A stretch of 64,000 nt of DNA from Chara braunii. Lineage: Eukaryota; Streptophyta; Charophyceae; Charales; Characeae. Both the position numbers and the translations under genes were made by a program. The stretch spans positions 444,417-508,416 of the forward strand of contig BFEA01000182.1 of the NCBI GenBank assembly GCA_003427395.1, given 5' to 3'. This document shows, in pieces, positions 41,786-52,944 of the stretch (positions are counted from its first letter, which is position 1; each line of letters begins with the position of its first letter). The notes below the pieces were generated by a model. That model had not been told where the DNA came from. It made no database searches and worked only from the letters and a program-made list of their open reading frames with translations.

Positions 41786-42783
41786 AGGCCCTCCCCATGG
41801 ACCCATTGGAATGGGTATGGTGCTCCGGCCTGTGAAGCAGCTCTCGACAAACCAAACACAACACGCTATCCGGACTATCAGTCAAAGCGACGTATCGAAT
41901 GCTCAGAGTAAAGCGCTGCTTAAAAGACACGGTGATAGATCGGTGGCAAAAGCACCTCAACGTAGATAGGCAGCTCCTCACCCCGATACGGTGGTTCAGC
42001 GACACCAAAAGCAAACCGGCTAAAATTACATCCCTGCAGTGGCAAATCTTACATCGGTGCCTGCCAACCAACAACTGGTTGATCGACCATACACAACTAC
42101 AACAGCAAGTCCGGTCCCTACCCTGGTGCTCTCGGTGTCTGCTGGGATTTCCGGCTAGGAAAAGGGCAGAGACAATCGAGCACATATTCCTACAGTGCCC
42201 TGCATCCATCCTAACCTGGAAGTGGTGGGACACGGTATGGCAACAAATGGTCCCTGGGCACCTGTGGCCTTGGGATTGGCGTGCTATCCTAACAGGCCAT
42301 TACCCGCCCTTCCAAGATGGCACCTTTGTGTCCAACGTGTTTCATCTCTCCCGGAGAACGGTCCTGTGGGTCCTATGGTGGCAAAGATGCATACTAGCTT
42401 TAGACCAAGTACGGGTAGAGGGAGAGGAAAGGATGGAACAATTCAAGACACAGTTCCAATTGGAACTCACGCACAGGTGGACCTCAATGAAACAAACATT
42501 AGACAAACTTCATAACCCCAAAGACATCCGGGTACGGTTAACACAGTTCTCCAGGGACTGGTTGGGGGGAGACCGACAGGGGTGGGTTGCGGAAGTATGC
42601 TGGTCCGGGGGTTGGATTGTAGAGGAAAGGGGGGAGGGCAGCCACGGAGAGGATGTGCCAAGGGACTACAGATTGAGATTTAAGGATTGGTTGTCAATAA
42701 ACCCCAATATCCCTATGAGACCTGCAGCGGAATTCTCTGACCCATTCCCCCCCAACCCACAGTCCTTGGAAGCATACCTGTAA
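41786..42783 (+). pseudogene. LINE-3 ORF2 C-terminus with zinc-binding RT tail
   Basis: After TAG at 41783 and a frameshift, the frame from 41899 reads LRVKRCLKDTVIDRW, LHRCLPTNNWLIDHTQLQQQ, LPWCSRCLLGFPARKRAETI and EHIFLQCPASILTWKWW, i.e. the zf-RVT CxxC...HxxxxC knuckle, followed by TVLWVLWWQRCILALDQVRV and the SDPFPPNPQSLEAYL end. The stop at 42781 is probably the natural end of ORF2. Confidence 0.85.
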
Positions 42784-43477
42784 CCAATGCCTCTTCTACC
42801 CTTCCATCTTTCCTTCCTTATCCCACCTCATTAGACGCAGCAAAAGGGGAAGGAAGAAGAGTGGCCGAGAAGGGGTCAAGTGGAGAGAACCACTGGTGCC
42901 CCCCAGTTTGGTTCTTCCTGGACCCCGACCCTGACACGACAAGCACAAGAAAAATGAAGCTTCAGCAGCAGCAAAACGGCCTGCTACAGGGTGAAGTGGA
43001 CCATCAGGCTGTCAAGGAGAAACTAGGCCTTCAGCAGCAGAAATTCGGCGCCTGGCATGGGGCGAAGAGGTTTACTCTCAGCAACTCAACATCCTGAGCA
43101 GGGTCTACGGATGATCTTCGGAAGTCAGATTTCATCTCAGTTACATCCTGTACAGACGATCTGCGGAAGTTCGTTTTCATTTCAGTTATACTCTGATACA
43201 ACCTGCTTAGTGGCAGGTCTTCTCTAATTTTTTCCACTCTTTTTATGACCTTGCTCAGTCAATCCCTTGGATTCCAGGGTAATCAATGCTGGAAAGGATC
43301 CTCCAAACTGTTTTCCTGATCATGAGTTTTATGTGGGACGCTGGACCCGCTTTCCAGCAGGTGATGCTCCCCACCAATAGATGGAGCCTCTTCCCGGGTG
43401 GTAGCAGTGGCTGCTCTTATCAACACCCCTATCACCCGGGGGGGGTTTCATTTAAAAAAAAAAAAAAAAAAAAAAAA
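42784..43477 (+). other. LINE-3 3' UTR, terminal hairpin and poly(A)
   Basis: Non-coding: two ACGATCTGCGGAAGT-like words (43110-43170), the conserved core (GACGCTGGACCCGCTTTCCA, TGCTCCCCACCAATAGATGG; 43336-43386), hairpin copy 6 (CCCGGGTGGTAGCAGTG / GGGGTGATAGGGGTG type arms, loop CTGCTCTTATCAACA; 43393-43440), GGTTTCATTT and poly(A). Confidence 0.8.
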
Positions 43478-46400
43478 GTTTATCTTTTAGTGTCTCCCAT
43501 CTAGTGTTAATCTCTAGTTGGATTTGTTGCTTGATGGTATCCGTGAATTTCGGACCATCTAGACGGGCACCTTCCATTTCAAATGTCCACCTGCGAGACC
43601 ATATGGCCCAAATAACAGCTCTTCTTCCAATTGTGAATAGGATAGTTGTGAAGCTATCTTCACATGATGAGGCCCAAGCTTCCAGGAGGAGAGTTTTCCG
43701 GTTCCATGACCATGGTAGGGAGGTTTCTATCTGATTTCAAATCCTATCCCACCAGCACCATAGCCAGACCGAACCTGGGCATTGCAAAAAACGAACCTGG
43801 GCATTGCAAAAAAATATGTTCTATTGTTTCCGGGATCAATTTGGAAGGTAAGGCAGATCTGCAGAATTTGCACCAGGGAAGGGCTAATCCTTTTTGTTCG
43901 AGTGAAGTTCTGTCAATGGTCCAGTCGTTGGTTGGCAAGCATCGGTGAGCGATTTGTCATTGACGGAATGCCATGTTAGCCGGTTTAGACTTGATAGAAT
44001 GAAACCATTTAACTGACTGTAGTTCCTCTTTCCTCACATTTAGGTGTCTCATCCATCGCTCTTCTATTTTATCCTTTATACTTATCTTAGGGTGCAACAT
44101 CCTGTACGTGGATTTTATTGTCACCGTGTGAAGTACCCGGGTATGAGAGCGTCTTGGGTACACCGTAGACGACCAAGAGCAACTAACAGAATCTAGTGGG
44201 AGGTGGATATGGGTGTATCTGGTATGTAAGCAAGCCACTTTTCCTTGATCACTAAGATTCTAATCATAAATAATATGTTCTTTTTAATCAACCCCATGAT
44301 CTGATGTGGTGTAGTTATGAGAAACCCATCCTCCCCTATATCATAGATTGTCATTAACACATCTCCAGTGGGGCTCACTTCGCTAATCTTCCCCACCACT
44401 CATAGTTGATCATAGATGGAGACCCAATCATTTGGAATAAGGGTAGGTCCCTTTCTCAAGATCCTAACCCAATCTAAGGGGATTATGTCTATTATCTGTT
44501 TCAATGCTTCCTTCTGGTGGTGGCAGTACCTTAATCTCTCATGGAGGCTCGAGAGGTCAATCCAATCTCTGGCCTCCACACTCCAGATGTCTCTAATGCG
44601 AGTGATTCCTCTTCTGATTCATCCTTTCCAAGGAGAGTCTGTGCAGTTTAGGGTGTAACCNNNNNNNNNNNNNNNNNNNNNNNNNNNNNNNNNNNNNNNN
44701 NNNNNNNNNNNNNNNNNNNNNNNNNNNNNNNNNNNNNNNNNNNNNNNNNNNNNNNNNNNNNNNNNNNNNNNNNNNNNNNNNNNNNNNNNNNNNNNNNNNN
44801 NNNNNNNNNNNNNNNNNNNNNNNNNNNNNNNNNNNNNNNNNNNNNNNNNNNNNNNNNNNNNNNNNNNNNNTCTGGCCTCCACACTCCAGATGTCTCTAAT
44901 GCGAGTGATTCCTCTTCTGATTCATCCTTTCCAAGGAGAGTCTGTGCAGTTTAGGGTGTAACCATGAGAGTCTCTAATGAGTGCATTGTTGAATAAGGGT
45001 TGTTGGCATACTTCTTCCCATCTTTCCGGTGTTACTTTTTTCGGGATGGGTAGTTTCCTCCAAGTTTTTAGCAGATCAATCCAGAAGGGATCCCGGGATA
45101 GGTCACTTTTGGCTGTCTGGCGATCAGATAGATCCTAGTTTTTGGCCTCTGATGAGGACGTCCTTGGGAGTGGCCAGGCACGATTCTCCAACTACATAGG
45201 GGCTCAACGTCATCTGGGGAGGGAACGGTTAGGCGTCTGATCTGTTCGCAAGCCAGATTACTCCAGGGGGTCTGGGGATTGAATAAGAGACGTTTTATCT
45301 TTTGAATTGAAAATGCCATCGCTTGGGTAGTGGGATCAATTATGCCAAGACCACCGTTGGATTTAGGTTGAATTATAGATAGCCATATCACTCTGCTGAT
45401 GTCATTTTCACACTCATGATTACCTTACCAAAGAAATGTTGCCAAATGTCTCTGCAGGATCTTGATGGATACATTTCAAGCGCCCAAACAATAAATTTGT
45501 ACCAATAGAGGCCAAGGCCACATTGTTAATAACTAATGTTCTTCCTAACAATGATGTGTGTTTATTTTTTCATCATTCGAGCTTTGAGAGTGCATGTTTC
45601 AAAATCTCTTCACTATTGGATGTTGGTTTGCCAAGGGCCGAGAGGGAAATCCCAAGAACCCTAATTGGTGAATCAAGAGGGAGCCATTTGATCACTGGTC
45701 GCTCTGGAGGTCTTACTCCTTGATAGTGAATCCACCAGCCCAGGGTTTTGTTCCCCCAGTTTATCCTCATGTCTGATAGTTTACAAAATTCGTCAATAAT
45801 CCGTTGTATTGCCTCAAGGTTTTCATGTGAGGCGTCAACCATGAGAGATAGGTCATCAACGAAAAGAGAGCATACCGGTATGGCATCCTCTGGTATGGAT
45901 GTAATTTAGATGTGTGTGATATCTTTGTGGTGGCAAATATTAGTTGCCAAGGCTTCCATGATGATTACAAAGAGGAGCGGGGCATTGGGGTCTCCTTGCC
46001 TGACTGATCTTTGTAACACTATGGGAGGGGTCACATTTCCATTGACCATGACTCTTGTTGATGCATTCTCATGCAAGATCTTTACTCACCTTCTGAAGTT
46101 CGAGCCAATGTTAAACTTGCCTAGGCATTTGTCCAGGAAGAGTCAGTCCACGTGGTCATAAACTTTCTCAAAATCTATAAAGATAAAGGAAGCGTTATGT
46201 TTAGATTGGCGAGAGAGTTTAACTAACTCTTTTAGAGGATGTTATCCTGAATATTTCTTCCTTGGATAAAACTCGTCTGGGCGGGGTGCATTATGTCAGC
46301 TATGTATTTATTAAGACGAATAGTGAGGGTTTTTTAGACGAGTTTATACACAACAGCGAGGACGGTGATGGGACGATAGTTTCGAATGTTACATTTGTCA

Positions 46401-47080
46401 CCTTTTTTGCACAGAAGTGTCAGGACCCTTTGCCCCACTATCTCTCCTAATCGACCTAAAACCCAAACTTCCTGATAGAAGTTCATTAGATCTTGAGAGA
46501 TGGAATCCCAGAGAGATTCCTAGAATTCCTTAGGTAATTCATCTATGTCGGGGTTTTTCTTTTCTTCCATGAGCATCAGGGCAACCCATATCTCCACTTT
46601 TGTTAGAGGTTTTTCTGACTGGTCCCTTTGAGACTCAGATAGAGATTTTGTCAACGGTTTTAGAAAATCGATAATGTCCTTGATGCGTTTGTTGCCAGGA
46701 GTGGTTCCAGTTTCTGATAGGAAGAGGGAATTTACAAAATCCCTAGCAATCTTAGTGCACTCCACTGTAGATGTTGTTAGTTGTTCATTTTGTCATTGAG
46801 GGTGGGCAAGGGCTTTAATTACTATTCTCCCTAGACGGGCTGTAGCCACAGCAGAAAACCTTGCATCCATTCCTCCTTCAGTGACAATCTGACGAAGTTT
46901 TCCCCTGATCCGGACTTCATGCCATCGATACTCCATGAGGGATAAGAGACGATCCTCTAATTTCTGAATTTCTTGAGCAACTGTCTCATTATTCTCCTCA
47001 TTGTTCAAGTTATTAATTTTTTTTATTTTTATTTTTCTCCTGATGAGTGGAAGGTTCAATTTCTGTTTTTAATCACGTTC
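43478..47080 (-). mobile_element. LINE-2, main segment, minus strand
   Basis: ORF2 in broken frames, right to left: endonuclease-RT linker (47059-46793, RWHEVRIRGKLRQIVTEGG), RT start (46765-46520, KVEIWVALMLMEE), RT fingers and palm (46500-45900), catalytic box CSLFVDDLSLMV near 45860 (Ala to Val in FADD), MRINWGNKTLGWWIHYQG and [15 protein letters not shown] (45842-45573), IQPKSNGGLGIIDP (45391-45068), and the zinc-binding tail (43938-43744, LPWCKFCRSALPSK, ETIEHIFLQCPGS). No endonuclease domain is seen, so it is 5'-truncated near 47080. Contains a 210-N gap. Confidence 0.8.
44568..44963. other. Assembly gap (210 N) with identical 93-bp flanks
   Basis: N-run 44661-44870. The 93 bases before it (44568-44660) are identical to those after it (44871-44963), from TCTGGCCTCCACACTCC to TTTAGGGTGTAACC. 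This is typical of contig ends that overlap but were scaffolded apart, so the gap may be artificial and one copy spurious. Confidence 0.95.
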
Positions 47081-47433
47081 GGATCCCTTTTGTTTTTTAT
47101 TTATGGTCGTTGACCTTTATAAAATTTATATCCAAAACGAAGTACCCACATAAAACGGACCTCATCTCATCGATTCACCGATGATAGGTGTTGAAATGAA
47201 GTGAAAGGAAAGTGTCCAAGAGTCAGATTTTAGAATGCTCTCACCAACTGTAACGACTGGCCTACCCTTTCCCAACCGGTGGGGTTGAGCTTACAGGTGA
47301 TCACGTCATCCCATTAACTTTGATTTGTTGCCCATCACGATCACTAGGCATGAATCTGATATCCATTGCAATGTTGTAAGCAATAGAACATTTTTTTTTT
47401 TTTTTTTATGGACCATGTGCAATACTTTAACAA
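47081..47433. other. No recognisable feature
   Basis: AT-rich sequence between LINE-2 and the MITE; a 19-T run at 47390-47407. Nothing else identified. Confidence 0.5.
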
Positions 47434-47546
47434 CTAGGTTGTTTTATTGGACGTCCGAAACCCCCCTGACCGTCCGGGATGTCCGACCGGACGTTTGGCC
47501 GGACGTCGGACCGGACAGGGGATGTTCCACCAGGCGCACAAACAAA

Positions 47547-47582
<36 letters not shown>

Positions 47583-47642
47583 TTTTAAAATAAAACCCAA
47601 CCCCAAAAAACCACAAAAAAAAAAAAAAAAAAAAAAAACAGG

Positions 47643-47685
<43 letters not shown>

Positions 47686-48060
47686 ATTTTTTTTTGTTGA
47701 AAAACATCATCTGGCTTGTACCTTGCATAAGGTGTATGCCACCAAGATTTTGGCTCATTTGAGTCAGTAGAAAAAAAGATAAAAATCTTCAAAGATTTTA
47801 ATCCCCACCTATACCCCTCCTAGCCCCACCAAAACCCCTCGTACCTTCCCCTCCCACCCCAAATAGCACCCTATCACAAAGTGCTCAGAAAATTATGAAT
47901 TTTTTTATGGGGGGTCTCTGTGGCATGCGCAACACTGTCATAATTTTTTTTTTTTTTTTTTTTTTTAACGTCAAAAAGTCGTCGTCCGGACGACGGGGGT
48001 ACCTTACGTCCGGGGAGACATCTGGGGGAGACGTCCGATCTCCGGACCATTGTAACATAG
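47434..48060. mobile_element. hAT-like MITE, 627 bp
   Basis: Perfect 8-bp TSD TTTAACAA (47426-47433 and 48061-48068). Ends CTAGGTT and, as reverse complement, CTATGTT; the latter equals the first seven bases of the 9.3-kb hAT. Subterminal regions are rich in GGACGTCCG/CCGGACG words. The interior has very long A-runs (47550-47690) and a T-run (47943-47966). No protein coding. Confidence 0.9.
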
Positions 48061-48096
48061 TTTAACAAGCAATTAATTTTGGATTATATACATATA

Positions 48097-48952
48097 TAGG
48101 ATTACCAGCCCTTACGTACGGAACCCCCCGGGCGGACCTCCGTACATTCGGGCGTTTGGGGTCTCATTTGGCGTCCCAACCTAAACGGGTTCGACCCCCG
48201 CCAAAAATTGTTCCGCGGACTAAAAATTATTTTGTTTTTTTCAGTTTTTTTGATGAGCTCTTTATCATATGAGGTACATGCCTATAAATTTTAAAGGTAT
48301 TTTACTGAACCAAAAAAAAAAGATAAAAAATGGCAGTGTTAAAACGTGCTCGTCCGCTCAGTATTTTGGTTTTTTTCTTTTTTCACTTTATTTCAGCGTC
48401 AAAACAACTTTATTATTTTTTTAATCGATTTTGATTTGCGTAGTGTCATGGTCGCGTTCGAAGGCGAACCCGAACATGTGCGCCCGTATGCAAACTAACG
48501 CCCAAAATCCTCTGAACGCGAACATAAAAATATATTAAAAAAACAAAGTCTTAGAGAAATCGAAAAAATATATATGTCATGTAAAACAACAATATAAGCA
48601 ATGTTTGCCTTGAAGTCATGTTCAAATTCTTAGCCAAACGTGAGTTCAAAATAAAAAAACAAAAAAATAAATAAATTATTTATTGTTTTTTTACAAAAAA
48701 ATATTATGTTCGTCCGAACACGTTAGCGTTCGCGAGCTGTTCAAGCGAACACGCGCATAGGAATGTGGAGGGACGCGAACACGTTCGCCGTGCTACGCAG
48801 GTCTTAATGAGTTTTGTATCATTTGGGATACACATCTATAAATTTTCATGGCATTTGACTGAGTCAAAACAAAATGAAAAATTGCCAAAGATGGTGGTGT
48901 TTAATACATGTCCGCTCACACTAGTTTTAATTATCTCTTCATTTTTTCGTAG

Positions 48953-48995
<43 letters not shown>

Positions 48996-49190
48996 TAAAT
49001 TCAGTATAAAACTTGGATGGAATGCTGAGGCAAATGTTATTTAGTTTATTTTTCTGCATAACATATATATCGTCACAAATATATATATATATCGTCATAA
49101 ACAGAATAAGTATATTTTATGTTTTTGTCCACGTTCAGCCTGAAAAGTCGAGCACGTCTACAAAGGGGCACGAATGTTTAGACGTTACAT
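48097..49190. mobile_element. Z-type element, third copy, with a further insert
   Basis: The left part matches Z (TTACCAGCCC..TACGTACGG, GACCTCCGTAC, CCCCCGCCAAAA, GTTAAAACGTGCTCGTCCGC module) in the orientation seen in X; the right part has the matching CCAAAGATGGTGGTGT module and decayed terminus near 49189. An unrelated GC-rich block at about 48440-48800, with GCGTAG words at both edges in inverted order and CGCGAACACGTTCGC, looks like another insertion. Boundaries are approximate. Confidence 0.55.
48954..48996. repeat. (TTA)n microsatellite
   Basis: About 13 ATT/TTA triplets. Confidence 0.95.
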
Positions 49191-50479
49191 ATATATACAT
49201 CTATATTATAATATATATTACATATATATATATATATACATGGTTTACTATGCAATGAAATTTGAGGCATGAGACCTTACAATTATACCTGAATAGTGTT
49301 GAAAACAAGGTCCACCACCTCATCCCTTTTTTTTATGATTGTTAATGTCACTTGCTTTGGGCACTGGGTCTTTTTATTTAAGTTGTTAATAGTAGTGAAA
49401 TTTCTAGTTAAAAAAAAAAATGTTCAATATTTCAACAATTTAGCTAATTGGTACTTCAAGTTTTTCATATATTTAATTTCCTTTCACTTTGATCCCTCAA
49501 CTCTAATGTGTGGAATTCAAATTTTATAGTTCTTAACTCTCAAGTGTCTTTCTCCAAATAAATATTTTCCAAGTATATTTTGAAATTTTTTATTCTTGAC
49601 TTCGAACTCCGAATTTTGTTCAATAAATGTAAACCCGATTTCTTATATATTTACATATCTCACTTAATTGATTTACATTGTAAGCCTACAAAATTTGTAA
49701 TAGGGTAGGCTTTCTTGATTTTAAATTTTATTGATTCATTTCCAAGTTAATGTTCATAAATTGAAAGTAAACTTCGATGTTTAATTTATTATTTCTAAAT
49801 TTTAGTTCTCCATTTTTTTTCCTTCAATTTTATAATTGTCAAATATTGTTATTCATGAGTTTTAATCGTTAAAGTTTTATTTGTCAAATTGTGATTTCCT
49901 AGTAATCCCAATTGGGTGTATTTCGTGATTGTTGAAGTTTACGACATTGTTTTAGCATCATAATTGAACGTCTTTGATAGTTGCACAGTTTGTTTATAAA
50001 ATCTTCGTGTTTATGAATGGTTGTGGGACGCTTCACTGGTCCCGATAGTTGGGGAGGCCATGAGGTTTGACATAACACATCCTACTGGTGAAGGGGGCTA
50101 GCTAGTAGGATGAAAATAGGGCAAAAAAGTGAGGGGATGTGGTTTTATCTGGGTAAGTAATATCGGAGTAGGGTTAAGAGGGATAAAGGCAAACACTATG
50201 GTAGATGGTCACAATCAACATATAGGGAGCTCGATGCATGGGAACCGTGAACATTGTGGTAATTGACAGTTCATTTGATACCTCCATAAGTTGTTAGACT
50301 CATAAACTTTCAAACAGACGAGGTTGTACTAACGCTGGTCGACGTCACAGCTTGGATGTGTGGTTCTGTAACGCAAGTCATATTGGGGAATAGGACCTGG
50401 CAGGAGATTTCGCAAGTTGTTGAGGGAGGAAAACACTTTAGTAGTTGTTGACAAGTTGGTACTTAGATAAAGCTAGTCG

Positions 50480-51045
50480 GAGCCGTGGCGGACCCCTCTG
50501 CCCTGTAACCAACCAGGTGAGGGATCTTTCTAGAGTGAGTTATGTTATTTTGTTACCTAGCAGTTGGGGGTGATGAGACCTAGTAGACACTAGGTATCAA
50601 GGTTGCAATGGATGCAACAGGTTTAGAGTTGGGTTGTTGAATTGCGCTAAGGTAGCTTGATTTCAGGCTAGTAACTCCGATGGATCAAAGATTTGCGACA
50701 TTTTCAGTGTCGTTTTGAGTTTTAGTCTTGCTCATAACTTTGTGGTGATGCTTTGGAACTTCGTCGATATTGTACCGATGTCACCACACTCATTGGCTTA
50801 CGAATAGTTGAGGCTCAAACAATTTTGTGGGTTTGGTCGCACTGCATTGTAACCCGAGTGTAACGAAAGCTTGGGAGGCTATCTGGGGCTGTTATCGCGA
50901 CAACGCTGACCGAAGTCGTGGTGAGTTCCTCTGCCCCGTAACCTAGCAGATGGTAGGGTTCTGAGGTAGGTTGTGCTGCCTTGTAACTGAGCAGATGGGG
51001 GTGGGAGGTCTTGTGGTAGAGACCCGGTAATGAGAATAGGAGGTT
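50480..51045. repeat. ~135-bp imperfect direct repeat
   Basis: Units at about 50480-50610 and 50905-51045 share CTCTGCCC(C/T)GTAACC, AGCAG(T/A)TGGGGGTG and a GTGGTAG/CTAGTAG-type end, about 70% alike by eye. Confidence 0.6.
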
Positions 51046-51350
51046 GAGGTAGGTTGAGGTTTGGGCGGTTGAGTGTCATTTGGGATTTTGTAGTAGAAGT
51101 TTGTCTCTTTTAATCCAAAGTTTATGAGGTTAAAGTTTTCTTATAACCCCTTGGTGACCTAGCAGTCGTTCGATGAGTAAGTCAGCATGTACTCTTGTTT
51201 TTTGTCTAGAATCCTTTGGTGAATTCTTAAATTTGTTCTAGTCGAAGTCGGGTAATGACCCTAGTACCTTAAATGTTTTCTTTGATTCCATATGGGACGC
51301 TTGGCGAAGCCAAGAAATGAACCTAGTATCCTGTTTTTTTACATGTTCAT

Positions 51351-51415
51351 AAGAGACGTTGGGCCTGGTTCCCAGCACGTGTTGCTCCCGATTAATAGAT
51401 TAAAGCATTTTTTAT
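51351..51415 (+). repeat. LINE 3'-end copy 7 (decayed core)
   Basis: AAGAGACGTTGGGCCTGGTT, CCCAGCACGTGTTGCTCCC and TTAATAGATTAAAG follow the core consensus of LINE-3 (GACGCTGGACCCG..CCAGCAGGTG..GCTCCCCACCAATAGATGG) with many changes; no hairpin or poly(A) is clear. Confidence 0.45.
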
Positions 51416-52944
51416 TTTATTTTTAGCATTCCAATAAACTTTCTTTTTTTTTCTTCAATTGGTGGGGAACATATCCTTTCTGGAGGTGGTGGACTGCTAG
51501 GAAAGTCTCTCTATCAACCCTAATTTGGTCCACTGGAGGGTTGAGAGTGAGATTGGTGGGTAGGTATTGGATGACAAAGTGTTAAGAGATTATTTTCTTC
51601 CACTAGCTTTATGTTATATGCCAGGGTTTCCAGTGCAAGTTGTTGTGTTGATCCATTTTATATATGTTATTGTCGTGATTAGTCCCTGTTGTTCCAAAGG
51701 TTGCGATCATCTTAACTTTGTTAATTGGGTTCGGTTTGTAATGTCGTCATCAGCCTAGCTTTGTTAATTCGATCCGATTCATTTTGAAGATTCTGTTTTC
51801 GGTTCTTCCACTGTTGTATGATTTTGCTTTGATTGTATCTAAAAGAACTGCCTTGGCTTGTATATATCCGAAGTTAAACCACCACTATCTCTACCGGTGT
51901 TGGAAAAAATGAGAAAAGTAATTGTTTTCCCACTTTTTTCAAACTTTTCGGGGGTCAGCGGGGGCTCGACAGTTAGGCCTTTTGGGCCCCTTCGAAAAGC
52001 AAAAACAAAAACAAAAGACCAAGTCCGGGAAGGTCGTGCACAAAGTTATGCTCACACCAATACTCAAAAGAAATTATCTAACTACGATTATGGTTAGTTT
52101 CAGATGGTCGTAGCTATTTTTTTTTTTTTTTTCCATGCCCTACCAAGGAGGCACGGTGAAATCCACAGGTTGTTGACACTTTGTGAAGGAGAGCATGCCC
52201 ACATTATCACTTTGCAGAATATATGAACCCGCTTTCCCGTCCTAAGTTCAGTTTCAATTTTTTTATTTTTTTTCGTGGACCTGACAACCTTGTCGTAAAG
52301 CCTTCACTGAGGGCATACTGGCACAACAACTTTTGGGCAGGTGTCTACCTTGTATCACGTCTCGAGGGGTGTTCGTTTTTTTTTTGTGTGTGTGGTTGTG
52401 AGTACGTCGCTTTTTGAAAGTTTCGCCGCTTTTTTTTTCTTTTTTCAGAATAGTACCAGAAAAGAAACATAACGGACCTCATGCTCGACAAAACTCGATG
52501 CAAAATGAAAATCAGGATCGACAAAAAGAAGTTTGAAGGTTGCTTTATTTCAAAGGATCATCTCTCTCTCCACACATTCATCAACATTGTCCATCTTCTA
52601 TATTTGAGGAAGGATCAATAAAGGCATTCCATTGTAAAGTTTTCAGTGACCTTTTACCCAACTGGAAGGTCTTTGTGTTCCGAGGTAGATTGATTCTTGT
52701 CAAGTAGTAGGACACTGCAGCCCGCCATCTCCATATTTAAGCACTCCTGACCAATAGACCAAGGAAAATACGGTGAACTAGGTAGTGAAGCTTGTTAGGG
52801 AAATGTTAGCGAAAAAAAGTTTATCGAAGTCGTGGTTTGAGTTATCGGAGAGGAAATATCAATTTACAAGTTTATATTTTGTGAACAATGAAACGTCCGT
52901 TTCGAGAGAATTACAAGTTTTGGGTAATCACGAATACCCTTTTC

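Larger units (their letters stand above)
38409..43477 (+). mobile_element. LINE-3 (L1-clade), plus strand, 5'-truncated
   Basis: Starts inside the endonuclease domain, ends with hairpin copy 6 and a poly(A) run (43454-43477). Flanked by GTTTA (38404-38408 and 43478-43482), a short TSD; joining the flanks reconnects the LINE-2 C-terminal coding region (WETLKDK into QQKRKLK). ORF2 is the best preserved of the three LINEs but has frameshifts near 38640 and 41790, stops at 39005 and 41783, and a plastid insertion at 39629. Confidence 0.85.
49191..52944. other. AT-rich region without a recognised gene
   Basis: Short AT-rich frames only to about 50000. Region 50100-51350 is more GC-rich and holds an internal duplication, but no coding frame. 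52100-52900 shows nothing that I recognise. Confidence 0.5.

Noticed and set aside
44619-44884. ORFs made of X residues
   Set aside because: They span the N-gap and carry no information.
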